From Cohnella nanjingensis (GTDB lineage: Bacteria > Bacillota > Bacilli > Paenibacillales > Paenibacillaceae), in contig NZ_JACJVP010000001.1 of the NCBI RefSeq assembly GCF_014212125.1, forward strand, positions 186,001 to 250,000: DNA of 64,000 nucleotides. Direction: 5' to 3'. The notes beneath the pieces were generated by a model that saw only the letters and a list, made by a program, of their open reading frames with translations, did not search any database and was not told the origin of the DNA. Shown here piece after piece: positions 53,922 through 62,614 of the stretch (position 1 is the first letter of the stretch; each line of letters opens with the position of its first letter). The translations under genes were made by a program, and so were the position numbers.

Positions 53922-54527
53922 ATGACCACCTCAACCGAATCGCGTTTGACGCAGCAGCTTGCTTTTCTCCTGGAGATCGACAAACTCAAGCAAGTGCTGC
54001 GCCGCACCTTGATCTTGGACGGCAGCAGGCAGGAGAACGACGCGGAGCATTCGTGGCATGTGGCGATGCTCGCGGCGATCCTGCACGAGCATGCGCCCGA
54101 TCCGAAGCCGGATATCGCGCGGATCGTCCGGATGCTGCTCATTCACGACCTCGTCGAGATCGACGCGGGCGATACGTTCGCCTACGATACGCGGGGCTAT
54201 CAGGACAAGGAAGCGCGGGAATCCGCCGCGGCCTCGCGGCTCTTCGGCCTGCTGCCGGAAGATCAGGCGCTCGAATGGCGCGCGCTGTGGCAGGAGTTCG
54301 AAGACGGCGACACGCCGGAAGCCCGCTATGCGGCCGCGCTCGACCGGCTGCAGCCGATGCTGCACAACTTCCATACCGAAGGACACAGCTGGAAAAAACA
54401 CGGCGTAACCCATTCGCAAGCCGTCGCCCGCCTCCGCGTGCTGGAGCACGCCATTCCGCCGCTGTGGACGTTCGCGATGGACCTGCTCCGCCAATCGGTG
54501 GAGCGGGGCTACTTAAAGGAGGAATAA
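53922..54527 (+). CDS. HD-domain phosphohydrolase
   Basis: 201 residues. ATG 53922 has AGGAG at proper distance; an ATG at 53895 overlaps the gluQ end and lacks one. HD_3 type: conserved NDAEHSWHVA (H and first metal ligands), LLIHDLVEIDAGD (the HD pair and D), and the terminal histidine region. Related to YfbR 5'-deoxynucleotidases. Coupled by three bases to the GNAT gene. Confidence 0.88.
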   Translation: MTTSTESRLTQQLAFLLEIDKLKQVLRRTLILDGSRQENDAEHSWHVAMLAAILHEHAPDPKPDIARIVRMLLIHDLVEIDAGDTFAYDTRGYQDKEARESAAASRLFGLLPEDQALEWRALWQEFEDGDTPEARYAAALDRLQPMLHNFHTEGHSWKKHGVTHSQAVARLRVLEHAIPPLWTFAMDLLRQSVERGYLKEE

Positions 54528-54530
54528 GCG

Positions 54531-55133
54531 ATGCCGCATATCGTAGGGGAGCGGGTTCGGCTGCGCGAATACCGGCCGGAGGATCTCGTGCCGATCCGCG
54601 GCTGGGTGAATGACGCCGAGATCGTCTCCAACCTCTCGGATATCTTTCTCTATCCCCATACGTTGGAATCGACGCAAGAGTTTCTGATCGCGATGATGGA
54701 TCAGAAGCCGGACTGCCGCAGCTTCGTCATCGCCGAGGCCGCAACCGAGCTGTATCTGGGCCAGATCGGCCTTGATGCCATCGACTGGAAGAATCGCGTC
54801 GGCCGGATCGGCATCGTCATCGGCTCGCCGGACAACTTCGGACGGGGTTACGGCACGGAAGCGATGAAGCTGCTCTCCGCGTACGCTTTTAGTGAGTTGA
54901 ACCTGAACCGGCTGGAGCTCGAAGTCTACGACTTCAACGCCAGGGCGATCCGCAGCTACTTGAAGTGCGGATTCCGCGAAGAAGGCCGGCTGCGGCAGAA
55001 GCTGTATCGGCATGGACGCTATGCGGACGTCGTGCAGATGGGGCTGTTGAGGGAAGAGTGGGAGCGGGGGCAAGAGCAAGAGCGAGTGCAGGAACGGGAA
55101 GAGGGGCGCAATGGAGATCTGCCCCTGGCTTGA
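54531..55133 (+). CDS. GNAT N-acetyltransferase (RimJ/RimL type)
   Basis: 200 residues. GNAT fold with acetyl-CoA loop in FGRGYGTEAMKLL (Q/RxxGxG/A) and the C-terminal RSYLKCGFREEG. Similar to ribosomal-protein or small-molecule acetyltransferases. The last 30 residues are charged low complexity (EEWERGQEQERVQEREEG). AAGGAGG upstream of the ATG. Confidence 0.88.
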   Translation: MPHIVGERVRLREYRPEDLVPIRGWVNDAEIVSNLSDIFLYPHTLESTQEFLIAMMDQKPDCRSFVIAEAATELYLGQIGLDAIDWKNRVGRIGIVIGSPDNFGRGYGTEAMKLLSAYAFSELNLNRLELEVYDFNARAIRSYLKCGFREEGRLRQKLYRHGRYADVVQMGLLREEWERGQEQERVQEREEGRNGDLPLA

Positions 55134-55184
55134 GCAATCCGCTGCAAGTTGCTTGAACTTGCGCATTCGATGGTAGACATCTTT

Positions 55185-55213
55185 AGATCCACTCCCTTTA
55201 ACGGAGTGGATCT
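55185..55213 (+). terminator. Hairpin after the GNAT gene
   Basis: Eleven-pair perfect stem AGATCCACTCC / GGAGTGGATCT (55185-55195 and 55203-55213), weak T-tract (ATTCG). A smaller hairpin CAAGTT/AACTTG lies at 55145-55161. Confidence 0.6.
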
Positions 55214-55277
55214 ATTCGTATCGAGATCGCCAGGCATCATTCGATCCTAGATCATGAATTTTTATTTGATGAGATTA

Positions 55278-55305
55278 AATAAACATAACATATATTATGT
55301 AAACT
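55278..55305 (+). other. dif-like site, left copy
   Basis: Two 11-base arms around a six-base centre: AATAAACATAA - CATATA - TTATGTAAACT. The right arm is identical to the XerD-type arm of B. subtilis dif, and the left arm is its approximate inverted complement. The last 24 bases (55282-55305) are repeated exactly, in the same orientation, at 62561-62584. Confidence 0.55.
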
Positions 55306-55428
55306 TATGGAACGGTCGCCCTTCCAACATTTAATTTTTGAGCCTTTGTAGAAATCCGCCGTTTCCGTTCGACATTATCATGCGAGCAACTTGCATCGCA
55401 CATCCCATGTCCGAGAGGAGAAACTACG

Positions 55429-55776
55429 ATGCACTACACCCTTTTATTTTTTGAAAGTCCGGAGGAATTCGCGCAGCGGAAAGACCCGTCGCAGCAGGAG
55501 GCTTACCTGGCAGGCTGGACGCACTATGTCCATGCTTTGCGGGAATCCGGCGTCGTGGTGAGCGGTTCCGGTCTGTACCCGCCGGAGACGGCGACGGCCT
55601 TGCGACGGCGGGGCGGCGAGACGCTGGTCCAAGACGGGCCGGTCACGGAGACGAAGGAGCAGCTGGGGGGCGTCTTCGTCATCGACGTGCCGGATCTGGA
55701 CGCGGCGTTGACATGGGCGGCGCGAAGCCCCGTGAGCGCCGTCGAAGTGCGTGAGAATCTCGCGCCGCTCAAGTGA
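55429..55776 (+). CDS. YCII/DGPF-domain protein, ECF42 partner
   Basis: 115 residues, GAGAGGAG before the ATG. YCII-type ferredoxin-like fold: MHYTLLFFESPEEFA start, ETLVQDGPVTETKEQLGG (the DGPF-like motif, here QDGPV) and FVIDVPDLDAALTWA. DGPF proteins are the conserved neighbours of ECF42 sigma factors, and the sigma gene follows with a four-base overlap. Exact function unknown. Confidence 0.88.
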   Translation: MHYTLLFFESPEEFAQRKDPSQQEAYLAGWTHYVHALRESGVVVSGSGLYPPETATALRRRGGETLVQDGPVTETKEQLGGVFVIDVPDLDAALTWAARSPVSAVEVRENLAPLK

Positions 55777-57026
55777 GCGCGGGCAGGAATGCGCGCGATA
55801 CGATCGATCGGGCGGTCCGGGAATCTTACGGCCGTCTGATCGCCTATTTGGCCGTGCGTTGGCGCGATGTGGCGGCGGCCGAAGATGCGTTGGCCGACGC
55901 CGTTGTCGCTGCGCTGGAGAGTTGGCCGCGCGCCGGCGTGCCGGATAAACCCGAAGCTTGGCTGCTGACCGCCGCTCGGCGAAGACTGATCGACGGCGCG
56001 CGTCGGGCTAGCCTGCAGCAGCAGACGCTGCCCGCGCTTCTCGCGATGACGGATCGAATGGAACGGGAAGGAGGTGCGGCAGACGTCGCGTTTCCCGACG
56101 AACGTCTGCAAATGTTGTTCCTTTGTGCGCATCCCGACATCGATCCCGCGATGCGTACGCCGCTCATGCTGAACGCCGTGCTCGGCATCGACGCCGCCCG
56201 CATCGCGTCGGCATTCATCGTGAAGCCTGCTACGATGGGACAGCGGCTCACCCGCGTCAAAGCCAAAATCCGCGAAGATCGGATCCAGTTCGAACTGCCT
56301 GACGCCGAAGCGCTGCCGCAGCGCATCGACGCCGTGCTGGAAGCGATCTATGCCGCCTACGGGAGCGGGTGGGACGACCTCGCCGGCGTCGACCCGCGCC
56401 GCAAGGGATTGACCGAGGAAGCGATCTCGCTGGGGCGGCTCCTCGTCCGGTTCATGCCCGAAGAGCCGGAGGCGCAAGGCTTGCTCGCGTTCATGCTGCA
56501 TGGCGAAGCCCGCCGCGAGGCGAGGCGTTCAGAGACGGGGAGTTACGTGCCGCTCCTCGAACAGGAGGTGTCCCGCTGGTCGGTGCTGCATATAGAGGAA
56601 GCCGAACGCTGTCTGAATCGTGCCGCGCAGGCGGGACGCATCGGGCGCTTCCAACTGGAAGCGGCGATTCAGTCGGTGCACGCCCAGCGGGCGCGGACCG
56701 GTAGGGTCGAGTGGGAGGCGATCGGGCTGCTCTATGAAGGGTTGGTCCGCCTGGCGCCGACGATCGGGTCGCTCGTCGGCAGGGCCGCCGCCGTGGCAGA
56801 GGCCAGAGGGGCGGAGACGGGATTGCGGCTCCTGGAAGCGATCCCTTCTTCGGCGGTCGAAGGCTACCAGCCGTATTGGGCGCTGCGCGCCCATCTGCTC
56901 GTACGGATGCGAAGGCGCGAAGAAGCCCGGGCCGCCTACCGTCTGGCTATCGGCTTGTGCTCGGACCCAGCCGTGCGCGCTTATCTGTACCGGCAGTCGG
57001 CCTTCTTGAATCGCTGGAATGAATAG
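55773..57026 (+). CDS. ECF42-type sigma factor with long C-terminal extension
   Basis: 417 residues, twice the size of a normal ECF sigma. Region 2 (YGRLIAYLAVRWRDVAAAEDALADAVVAALE), region 4 (about 120-180), then about 230 residues of helical, TPR-like extension typical of group ECF42 (formerly with DUF6596). In Streptomyces the extension is needed for activity and these sigmas control genes for DGPF proteins. GTG start overlapping the previous stop (GTGA). No anti-sigma gene is adjacent, which also fits ECF42. Confidence 0.88.
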   Translation: MSAGRNARDTIDRAVRESYGRLIAYLAVRWRDVAAAEDALADAVVAALESWPRAGVPDKPEAWLLTAARRRLIDGARRASLQQQTLPALLAMTDRMEREGGAADVAFPDERLQMLFLCAHPDIDPAMRTPLMLNAVLGIDAARIASAFIVKPATMGQRLTRVKAKIREDRIQFELPDAEALPQRIDAVLEAIYAAYGSGWDDLAGVDPRRKGLTEEAISLGRLLVRFMPEEPEAQGLLAFMLHGEARREARRSETGSYVPLLEQEVSRWSVLHIEEAERCLNRAAQAGRIGRFQLEAAIQSVHAQRARTGRVEWEAIGLLYEGLVRLAPTIGSLVGRAAAVAEARGAETGLRLLEAIPSSAVEGYQPYWALRAHLLVRMRRREEARAAYRLAIGLCSDPAVRAYLYRQSAFLNRWNE

Positions 57027-57086
57027 CGCTTCGTCGATCTACTCGTCATGCTAAGCCGTGCGTTTTTCTCTCCTACGGACCACGCT

Positions 57087-57124
57087 AGTCCCCTCCGTCC
57101 GCGCGCTGCCGGAAGGGGACTATT
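57087..57124 (+). terminator. Terminator-like hairpin
   Basis: AGTCCCCT (57087-57094) / AGGGGACT (57114-57121), extended by CCG/CGG, then ATTT. Confidence 0.6.
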
Positions 57125-57155
57125 TGCGCGTATTGACCGTCTCGGCTCGCCTTCA

Positions 57156-57185
57156 TTGAATCTCTCATTCTCCGTTTGATATAAT
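57156..57185 (+). promoter_or_regulatory. SigA-type promoter of the GH18-like gene
   Basis: TTGAAT (57156-57161), 18 bases, TATAAT (57180-57185); 54 bases upstream of the start at 57239. Confidence 0.65.
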
Positions 57186-57238
57186 TTGAGAAGATTTGCA
57201 GTACTATCAATCTATCATTAGCCGATAGGAGAACCCCT

Positions 57239-58516
57239 ATGACCTTATCTTGGACCAAAAAACTCGCCGGCACCGCGCTGGCCGCCTCGATCTTCGTCGG
57301 CGCCGCCGCGCCCGGCGCTTCGGCGGCCGGGAGCGCCGTTACGATCGTCTTGGATCGCGTGCCGTTGACGGCGAGCGTGCCGCCGATCGTGACGCAAGGC
57401 GCGACGATGGTTCCATTCCGGACGATCGCCGAAGCGCTCGGGATCAGCGTCGCCTATGACGCCGCCGCGAAGACGGTGCGCGCGACCGGCAAGGATGCGC
57501 AAGGAACGGTCAAAGACGTCCGCTTGAAGGTCGGCCAGAGCTTCGCCGCCGTGAACGGCGCGAAGGAGACGCTGAGCGCCGCGCCCGTCATGAAGAACGG
57601 TTCGGTCCTCATTCCGCTTGCTTTCTTCAGCCGTCAATTCGGCGCCCAAGTCGACTGGAACGGGGCGACGAAGACCGTCACGATCGTCTCGCCGCAGCGC
57701 GCGATGCGTCTGCTCGGCTTCTACGCGATCTCTTCCTACGATCAGCGGGATCTGCTCTCCGGCTTCAACGAAGTCGCTTTCGGCTGGAGCCAAATCGACG
57801 ACAACGGCGTCTTTACGCTGAAGGACGCCAACGGGTCGAAGTGGCGTTGGCCGGACGCCGCCGGGGACGTCACGCCCGAGTCGATCGTCGGCGACGTGAA
57901 CGCCCAAGGCTCCCGCGCCTATCTGGCGATTCTGGCGATGGACGGGAAGCGGCAGCTCACGAAGGTGCTGACGGACAAAACGCTGCGGGATTCCTCCATC
58001 GCGCAGCTGCACGAGCTGGCTGTCGACAACGGGTTCGGCGGAATTCTGCTCGACTTCGAGGGGTTGGGCTGGCAGGACGATCCGAAGGTGGCCAAGGCCC
58101 AACTGAACGCTTATGTGAAGCAGCTGGTGGAGACGGTCGCACCCGACGGGATCAAGGTATCCCTCGCCGTGCCGCCGCCGAACAGCGCGTACAAAGGTTA
58201 CGACTACGCCGCATTGGCCAAAATGGCGGACGAGCTCGTGCTGATGGCCTACGATTACGGTACCGACGCGGAACGGAAGAAACCGCAGCCGAACGGCCTC
58301 GTCGATCAGGCGATCAAGCTGACGCTCGATTCGGGCGTCCGGAAGGACAAGCTGCTCCTCGCCTTGAATCTGGATGCGGAGAACGAAACGACGGTCGGCG
58401 ATAAGCTCGGCCTCGCCAAGCGATACGGATTGGCCGGCGCGGCCGTCTGGCGTTTGGGCATCTTCACGGAGGCGGAGAAAGCGGCCGTGAACGCTTCGGT
58501 CGTGAAGAAGGGGTAA
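57239..58516 (+). CDS. Secreted protein: copper-amine-oxidase-like N domain plus GH18-like domain
   Basis: 425 residues. Signal peptide (KKLAGTALAASIFVGAAAPGASA, cleavage after ASA), a copper amine oxidase N-terminal-like domain (about residues 35-150: VPPIVTQGATMVPFRTIAEALG, IPLAFFSRQFGAQVDW), a domain frequent in Paenibacillaceae surface proteins, then a glycoside hydrolase 18-like barrel with FGGILLDFEGL holding the catalytic D-x-E, and VLMAYDYG. It resembles YaaH/SleL-type enzymes that act on peptidoglycan or chitin. TAGGAG upstream of the ATG. Confidence 0.85.
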   Translation: MTLSWTKKLAGTALAASIFVGAAAPGASAAGSAVTIVLDRVPLTASVPPIVTQGATMVPFRTIAEALGISVAYDAAAKTVRATGKDAQGTVKDVRLKVGQSFAAVNGAKETLSAAPVMKNGSVLIPLAFFSRQFGAQVDWNGATKTVTIVSPQRAMRLLGFYAISSYDQRDLLSGFNEVAFGWSQIDDNGVFTLKDANGSKWRWPDAAGDVTPESIVGDVNAQGSRAYLAILAMDGKRQLTKVLTDKTLRDSSIAQLHELAVDNGFGGILLDFEGLGWQDDPKVAKAQLNAYVKQLVETVAPDGIKVSLAVPPPNSAYKGYDYAALAKMADELVLMAYDYGTDAERKKPQPNGLVDQAIKLTLDSGVRKDKLLLALNLDAENETTVGDKLGLAKRYGLAGAAVWRLGIFTEAEKAAVNASVVKKG

Positions 58517-58520
58517 TCGA

Positions 58521-59525
58521 ATGCCGTACAATCAAGTCCTTCGCGCGTATTGGCCGGATGGCGAATGGGTCGTCGCGGAAGGCGAGAGCGGCTGGAACAA
58601 TACGACGCGATTCGTCGAAGCGGACGGCCGCAAGTGGGTGCTTCGCATCTATGAGACGCACCGCGATCCGGACAAGATCCGCTTCGAACACGAGACGTTG
58701 CTGGCGCTGTCGCGTCAGGCGCTGCCGTTCCGCGTACCCGTGCCGAGCCGGACGACGGAAGGCTCGACGTTCGTTCGGCTGGAGGACGGCAGCGGGCGCT
58801 ACGCTTGTCTATTCGCGTTCGTAGACGGCGCCCGCCCGAACGGTTTGGACCCGCAGACGGCGCGAGCGATCGGGGAAGCGACGGGCCGCCTGTCCATCGC
58901 TTTGCGGGAGATCCGCCCGGACATCGCTCCCGCCTACGCCCCCTATTACGAGTTGGATGCGGCGCATCCGTCCTGCCCGCCCGAGCGGGTGGACGCCTTC
59001 TGCGCGAATCCCCCGGACGCTTTGGCCGAATGGCGCGATGAGCTGGCCGGGCTGAACGCGCAGCTCCGGCATCTCCGCAGTCTCTTGCCGACGTTCAAGA
59101 CGCTGCCGCATCAGCTGATTCACGGGGACGTGAACGATTCCAATCTGCTCCGCGAACCCGCCGATCCGACGCGCTTGGCGGCCATCCTCGACTTCGAGTT
59201 CTGCACCTGCGACGTGCGGGCGATGGAGCCGGCGGTGGTTCTGTCGGGCATGCTGGGCGAAGGGGGATCGCAAGAGGCGATGTCCGCTTTTCTGAAAGGG
59301 TACGGATCGGTCGTGAAGCTCTCGACGGCCGAGGCGGAAGCGATCGTGCCGCTCATTCGCTTGCGGAAGCTGGACGTATTCGTGCATTTCCTGGGGAGAT
59401 ATCTCGACGGCGTAGACGGGCCCGATGTCCTGCGCGAACGGATTCCGGAGGCCGTCGCGGGTCTCGACAAGCTGTCGCGCGAAGCCGAAGGCATCCGCTC
59501 GCTCTGCTTGACTTGCTTGGTCTGA
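58521..59525 (+). CDS. APH/HSK2-type phosphotransferase
   Basis: 334 residues. Aminoglycoside-phosphotransferase/homoserine kinase type II fold with the catalytic loop LIHGDVNDSNLL and the metal-binding LDFEFCTCD. Five bases after the GH18 gene. Substrate not determinable; the group includes kinases for choline, homoserine and antibiotics. Confidence 0.85.
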   Translation: MPYNQVLRAYWPDGEWVVAEGESGWNNTTRFVEADGRKWVLRIYETHRDPDKIRFEHETLLALSRQALPFRVPVPSRTTEGSTFVRLEDGSGRYACLFAFVDGARPNGLDPQTARAIGEATGRLSIALREIRPDIAPAYAPYYELDAAHPSCPPERVDAFCANPPDALAEWRDELAGLNAQLRHLRSLLPTFKTLPHQLIHGDVNDSNLLREPADPTRLAAILDFEFCTCDVRAMEPAVVLSGMLGEGGSQEAMSAFLKGYGSVVKLSTAEAEAIVPLIRLRKLDVFVHFLGRYLDGVDGPDVLRERIPEAVAGLDKLSREAEGIRSLCLTCLV

Positions 59526-59577
59526 CAACGGCATCGTCGGCGGTCGATCGGGCCGTTCCCCCTCTGCTAACGCAACG

Positions 59578-59606
59578 ACCCCCGGGCGCGCCCGGGGGTT
59601 TGTTTG
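59578..59606 (+). terminator. Rho-independent terminator
   Basis: Perfect palindrome ACCCCCGGGCG / CGCCCGGGGGT (59578-59599), then TTGTTTG. Confidence 0.88.
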
Positions 59607-59679
59607 TGCTATACTGGGTGAACAAGCGCTTCCAAGGATTGGCTGCGGAGGCGATGACGAAGAGAGGGGGCACCGCTCG

Positions 59680-60069
59680 ATGGAGCACGAGATCTTGTCT
59701 GCGGTCGGTCTCGAAGCAGTGACGAGAATCCGGGAGATCTGCGCGGGTTTGCCGGAAGCGGAGGAGAAGATCGACGGCTTCGGCCACACGGTATTCCATG
59801 TTCGCAACAAATCGTTCGTGATGATGGGAGAACGCCAACGCGGCTGTTCCATCGCTTTCAAGACTTCGCCGGCCACGCAGGAGATCTTGCTTCAGCAACC
59901 GGATGCGCCGTACTTCAAGACACCCTATATCGGCCAGCATGGCTGGGTCTCCCTGATCGCCGCGGAAACGACGAACTGGGCGGAAGCCGCTTCCTTGGTA
60001 CGGGAAGGGTATTGCCGGGCGGCCCCCAAGCGGCTGGCGCATCTGGTGCTTGAACGAATGCGCCGTTAA
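59680..60069 (+). CDS. MmcQ/YjbR family protein
   Basis: 129 residues, GAGGGGGC before the ATG. MmcQ/YjbR fold: FGHTVFHVRNKSFVMMG, SIAFKTSP, YIGQHGWVSL and the ending APKRLAHLVL. Double-stranded-DNA binding has been suggested for the family from a CyaY-like fold; function unproved. Confidence 0.88.
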   Translation: MEHEILSAVGLEAVTRIREICAGLPEAEEKIDGFGHTVFHVRNKSFVMMGERQRGCSIAFKTSPATQEILLQQPDAPYFKTPYIGQHGWVSLIAAETTNWAEAASLVREGYCRAAPKRLAHLVLERMRR

Positions 60070-60096
60070 CGGCGCGTCGGCGATACGGACGCCGGA

Positions 60097-61182
60097 TTAC
60101 TCGGCCGCGCGCTGCCGGTCGATCGCTTCCTCCATCGTCTTGTCGGTCAGATGGGCGTAGATCTGGGTCGTCTCCGGCGAGGCGTGCCCCAATTGCTCCT
60201 GCGTCTTGTAGAGGTCGTTGCGCAGGTAGTAATCGGTCGCGAAAGAATGCCGAAGCTTATGCACGGACAGATAAGGCTTGCCGAACCGTTTCGCATACTT
60301 GATCACCATCTCTTGCACGGCCCGCTTCGTCATCCGGGAACCTTCGGTCTTGCCGTTCGCGAGCGCAAGGAACAACGCTTTCTCGCGTTTGGGCGCGCGG
60401 TAACGGGTTTCGCGCTGCTGCAGATACGACTCCAGATCGGCGATCGCGTCATGTCGGAAATAGACCGGCGTCTTAAACGTATCGTCGTTCTTGCCTTTGC
60501 GATAGACGTAGAGGAGCTTCTTCTTCAGATCGAGGTCGTCGACGTTCAAGTGGACCAGCTCCGACACGCGGAGCCCGGAGTTCAGAACCAAGCTGACGAT
60601 GCACGCATCGCGGGTATGGTTGAGCTCATGGGCATACAGCGCTTGCTTGTTCGTCGCGACATCATGCGCATAATCTTGCCGGATGTAGTTGATGAAGGAC
60701 AGGATCTCCTCTTCCTGAAGCAGCTTGCCTTCGAGCTTCGCGGCCGTGTCCTTCGGCTTGTGCGTGCGCTTGATCGATACCTTCGCCATCACGTTGCGCT
60801 TGAGCAGCGGGTAGAAGTTCTCGTCTTCGGCGATCTGGCTGAGATAATGGAACAAGGATCGCAGGGACGACAGCTTGCGGGAGATCGTCGTCCGACTGTT
60901 GGCTTGCTCCTTGCGCGTCGCCAGGAACATCCGGAAGTTGTCGACGCTGTCCATGTGCAGACGCTCCAGATCGAGGAGCGGAATGTCCGTCATCTTGTCC
61001 GCTTCGGTCAGGCCTTCGGCCATGAGCCAAGCGAAGAACGCCTCGTAATCCCGCACGTATTCGAGCAGGGAAGAGGGAGAGAGGTCGGGCAGTTTGTAGT
61101 TGACGAATTTCTCGACGTACCACGGCATGCGGGGGATGCGCTGTTCCAGCTCCTCGCGGTCTTTCTTTTTCTGCAAATTCAT
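60097..61182 (-). CDS. xerS: Tyrosine recombinase, XerS type
   Basis: 361 residues. N-terminal SAM-like core-binding domain (about 25-150) and C-terminal catalytic domain with the R-H-R-Y set: R in LNSGLRVSELV, H and R in HKLRHSFATD, H in LGHASPE and the nucleophile tyrosine in TTQIYAHL. Length and N-terminus (RIPRMPWYVEKFVN) are those of XerS, the single Xer recombinase first described in streptococci. No good ribosome-binding site can be judged for a shorter start. It lies inside the segment flanked by the two dif-like direct repeats (55278-55305, 62557-62584). Confidence 0.9.
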   Translation of the reverse strand: MNLQKKKDREELEQRIPRMPWYVEKFVNYKLPDLSPSSLLEYVRDYEAFFAWLMAEGLTEADKMTDIPLLDLERLHMDSVDNFRMFLATRKEQANSRTTISRKLSSLRSLFHYLSQIAEDENFYPLLKRNVMAKVSIKRTHKPKDTAAKLEGKLLQEEEILSFINYIRQDYAHDVATNKQALYAHELNHTRDACIVSLVLNSGLRVSELVHLNVDDLDLKKKLLYVYRKGKNDDTFKTPVYFRHDAIADLESYLQQRETRYRAPKREKALFLALANGKTEGSRMTKRAVQEMVIKYAKRFGKPYLSVHKLRHSFATDYYLRNDLYKTQEQLGHASPETTQIYAHLTDKTMEEAIDRQRAAE

Positions 61183-61316
61183 TCCGATTCACCCATCCGT
61201 GCGATGTCATGCTCCTATTATAGCAGAATCAGGAAGCTCTCCGACAGCGATCGCTATCAACTCATGCAATTAAATATTAATAATATTAAATAATAGAAAG
61301 CGTAGGCGATGGATTC

Positions 61317-62213
61317 ATGATGAGCAGTGGCTTGCCGAATGACACGCTTGACAAGGCTAGGTCGTTCATTTACCGCAATGCGCGTCTCTTGGATCGATTG
61401 AGGTTCGCTTACTACTGGGAAAAAGGGACGAAAAAAGCGGTCTTGACCGCGCTCAAGGGCTATCAGAACGACGACGGCGGCTTCGGCCACGCGCTCGAAC
61501 CGGATATCCGGTGCCCGCACAGTCAGCCGGTCCCAACCGAGCTCGCACTCCTGTACATGGACGACCTCGACCGGTACGATGCCGGCATGGTCGGGCATAT
61601 CGGCCGTTATTTGAAGCAGATCGCACTGCCGGACGGCGGATTCCCGAGGGCGCATCTGTCGATCAATGCGTTTCCGCATGCCCCTTGGTGGGAGACATCG
61701 AGCGACGACGCGTTCAGCGTGAATCCGACGGGGAGTCTGTTGGGGCTGCTGATGAAGCAGAAAGCATGGATGGGGTACGAGCACGAGCCCTGGTTCCGGT
61801 TATCCGTCCGTCAGATGTGGGAACATATGGAGAATGCGGAGCCGGACGGCTATCACGAAGCGGTACACTGGATCAGCTTCTTACGGGTGTTCCCGGATCG
61901 CGCGTTGTCGCGGCCGTACTTGAACAAATTGGACGAATGGCTGGCCAAGCCCGGCAGCATCGAGCGCAATCCCGAAGCGCAAGGCTACGTGCACAAAGTG
62001 CTCGATTGGGCGCCGAGGCGAGACAGCTACGCGGCGAAGTTCGTAACGCCCGAGGAAGTTCAGCTTCATCTGGCCTATATGCAAGCGGAGCAGCGGGAAG
62101 ACGGCGGCTGGCCGATCAGTTGGGCTACGCTGTCGCCGGCGGTCGAATTGGAATGGCGAGGTTACTTGACCGTAGAGCGGCTGCTCACGTTGAAGTCTTA
62201 CGGAAAGCTATAA
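61317..62213 (+). CDS. Hypothetical protein with terpenoid-cyclase-like helical toroid
   Basis: 298 residues. Repeats with the signature of prenyltransferase/squalene-hopene cyclase QW motifs (KGYQNDDGGFGHAL, LPDGGFPRAH, QREDGGWPISW) point to an alpha/alpha toroid, but the catalytic DxDD aspartates are not seen and the protein is half of normal length. No clear ribosome-binding site before the ATGATG start. The 134 bases between this gene and xerS are A+T-rich and hold no further feature that I can support. Function unknown. Confidence 0.65.
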   Translation: MMSSGLPNDTLDKARSFIYRNARLLDRLRFAYYWEKGTKKAVLTALKGYQNDDGGFGHALEPDIRCPHSQPVPTELALLYMDDLDRYDAGMVGHIGRYLKQIALPDGGFPRAHLSINAFPHAPWWETSSDDAFSVNPTGSLLGLLMKQKAWMGYEHEPWFRLSVRQMWEHMENAEPDGYHEAVHWISFLRVFPDRALSRPYLNKLDEWLAKPGSIERNPEAQGYVHKVLDWAPRRDSYAAKFVTPEEVQLHLAYMQAEQREDGGWPISWATLSPAVELEWRGYLTVERLLTLKSYGKL

Positions 62214-62243
62214 ACGAACGATACGGAAGGAGGAAGAACGATT

Positions 62244-62567
62244 ATGGCGATCGTACAAGTGACGATTGTTCCGCTAGGGACGGGGTCGACGAGCGTGAGC
62301 GACTATGTCGCGTCGGTCGAACGGGTGCTGTCAGAGGCGCCTGAATCGATCAAGCATCAACTGACGCCGATGAGCACGATTATCGAAGGGGAATTGGACG
62401 ACATTCTCGCCGTCATTCGCAGAATGCACGAGGTGCCGTTCCGCGAAGGGGCGAAGCGCGTGTCGACATCCATCACGATCGACGATCGCAGGGACAAGGT
62501 CGGGACGATGGCGCAGAAGATGGATTCCGTCGCGGAGAAGCTGAAGGATCAACATGAACGAACATAA
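62244..62567 (+). CDS. MTH1187/YqgV family thiamine-binding-like protein
   Basis: 107 residues, AAGGAGGAAG before the ATG. Ferredoxin-like fold of the MTH1187 family: MAIVQVTIVPLGTGSTSVSDYV, HQLTPMSTIIEGEL and RVSTSITIDDRRD. Structural relatives bind thiamine or its precursor. The right dif-like site begins before its stop codon (TAA 62565-62567). Confidence 0.88.
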   Translation: MAIVQVTIVPLGTGSTSVSDYVASVERVLSEAPESIKHQLTPMSTIIEGELDDILAVIRRMHEVPFREGAKRVSTSITIDDRRDKVGTMAQKMDSVAEKLKDQHERT

Positions 62568-62584
62568 CATATATTATGTAAACT
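62557..62584 (+). other. dif-like site, right copy
   Basis: AACGAACATAA - CATATA - TTATGTAAACT, identical over 24 bases (62561-62584) and in the same orientation as the left site. Overlaps the end of the 62244 gene. The distance between the two sites is 7,279 bases. Confidence 0.55.
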
Positions 62585-62614
62585 ATCGATCGGTATGATT
62601 GGAGAAGGAAAGTA

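Noticed and set aside
61200..61310. A+T-rich stretch next to xerS searched for a streptococcal difSL site
   Set aside because: No match to the difSL consensus could be seen; only the B. subtilis-type dif-like repeats at 55278 and 62557 stand out.
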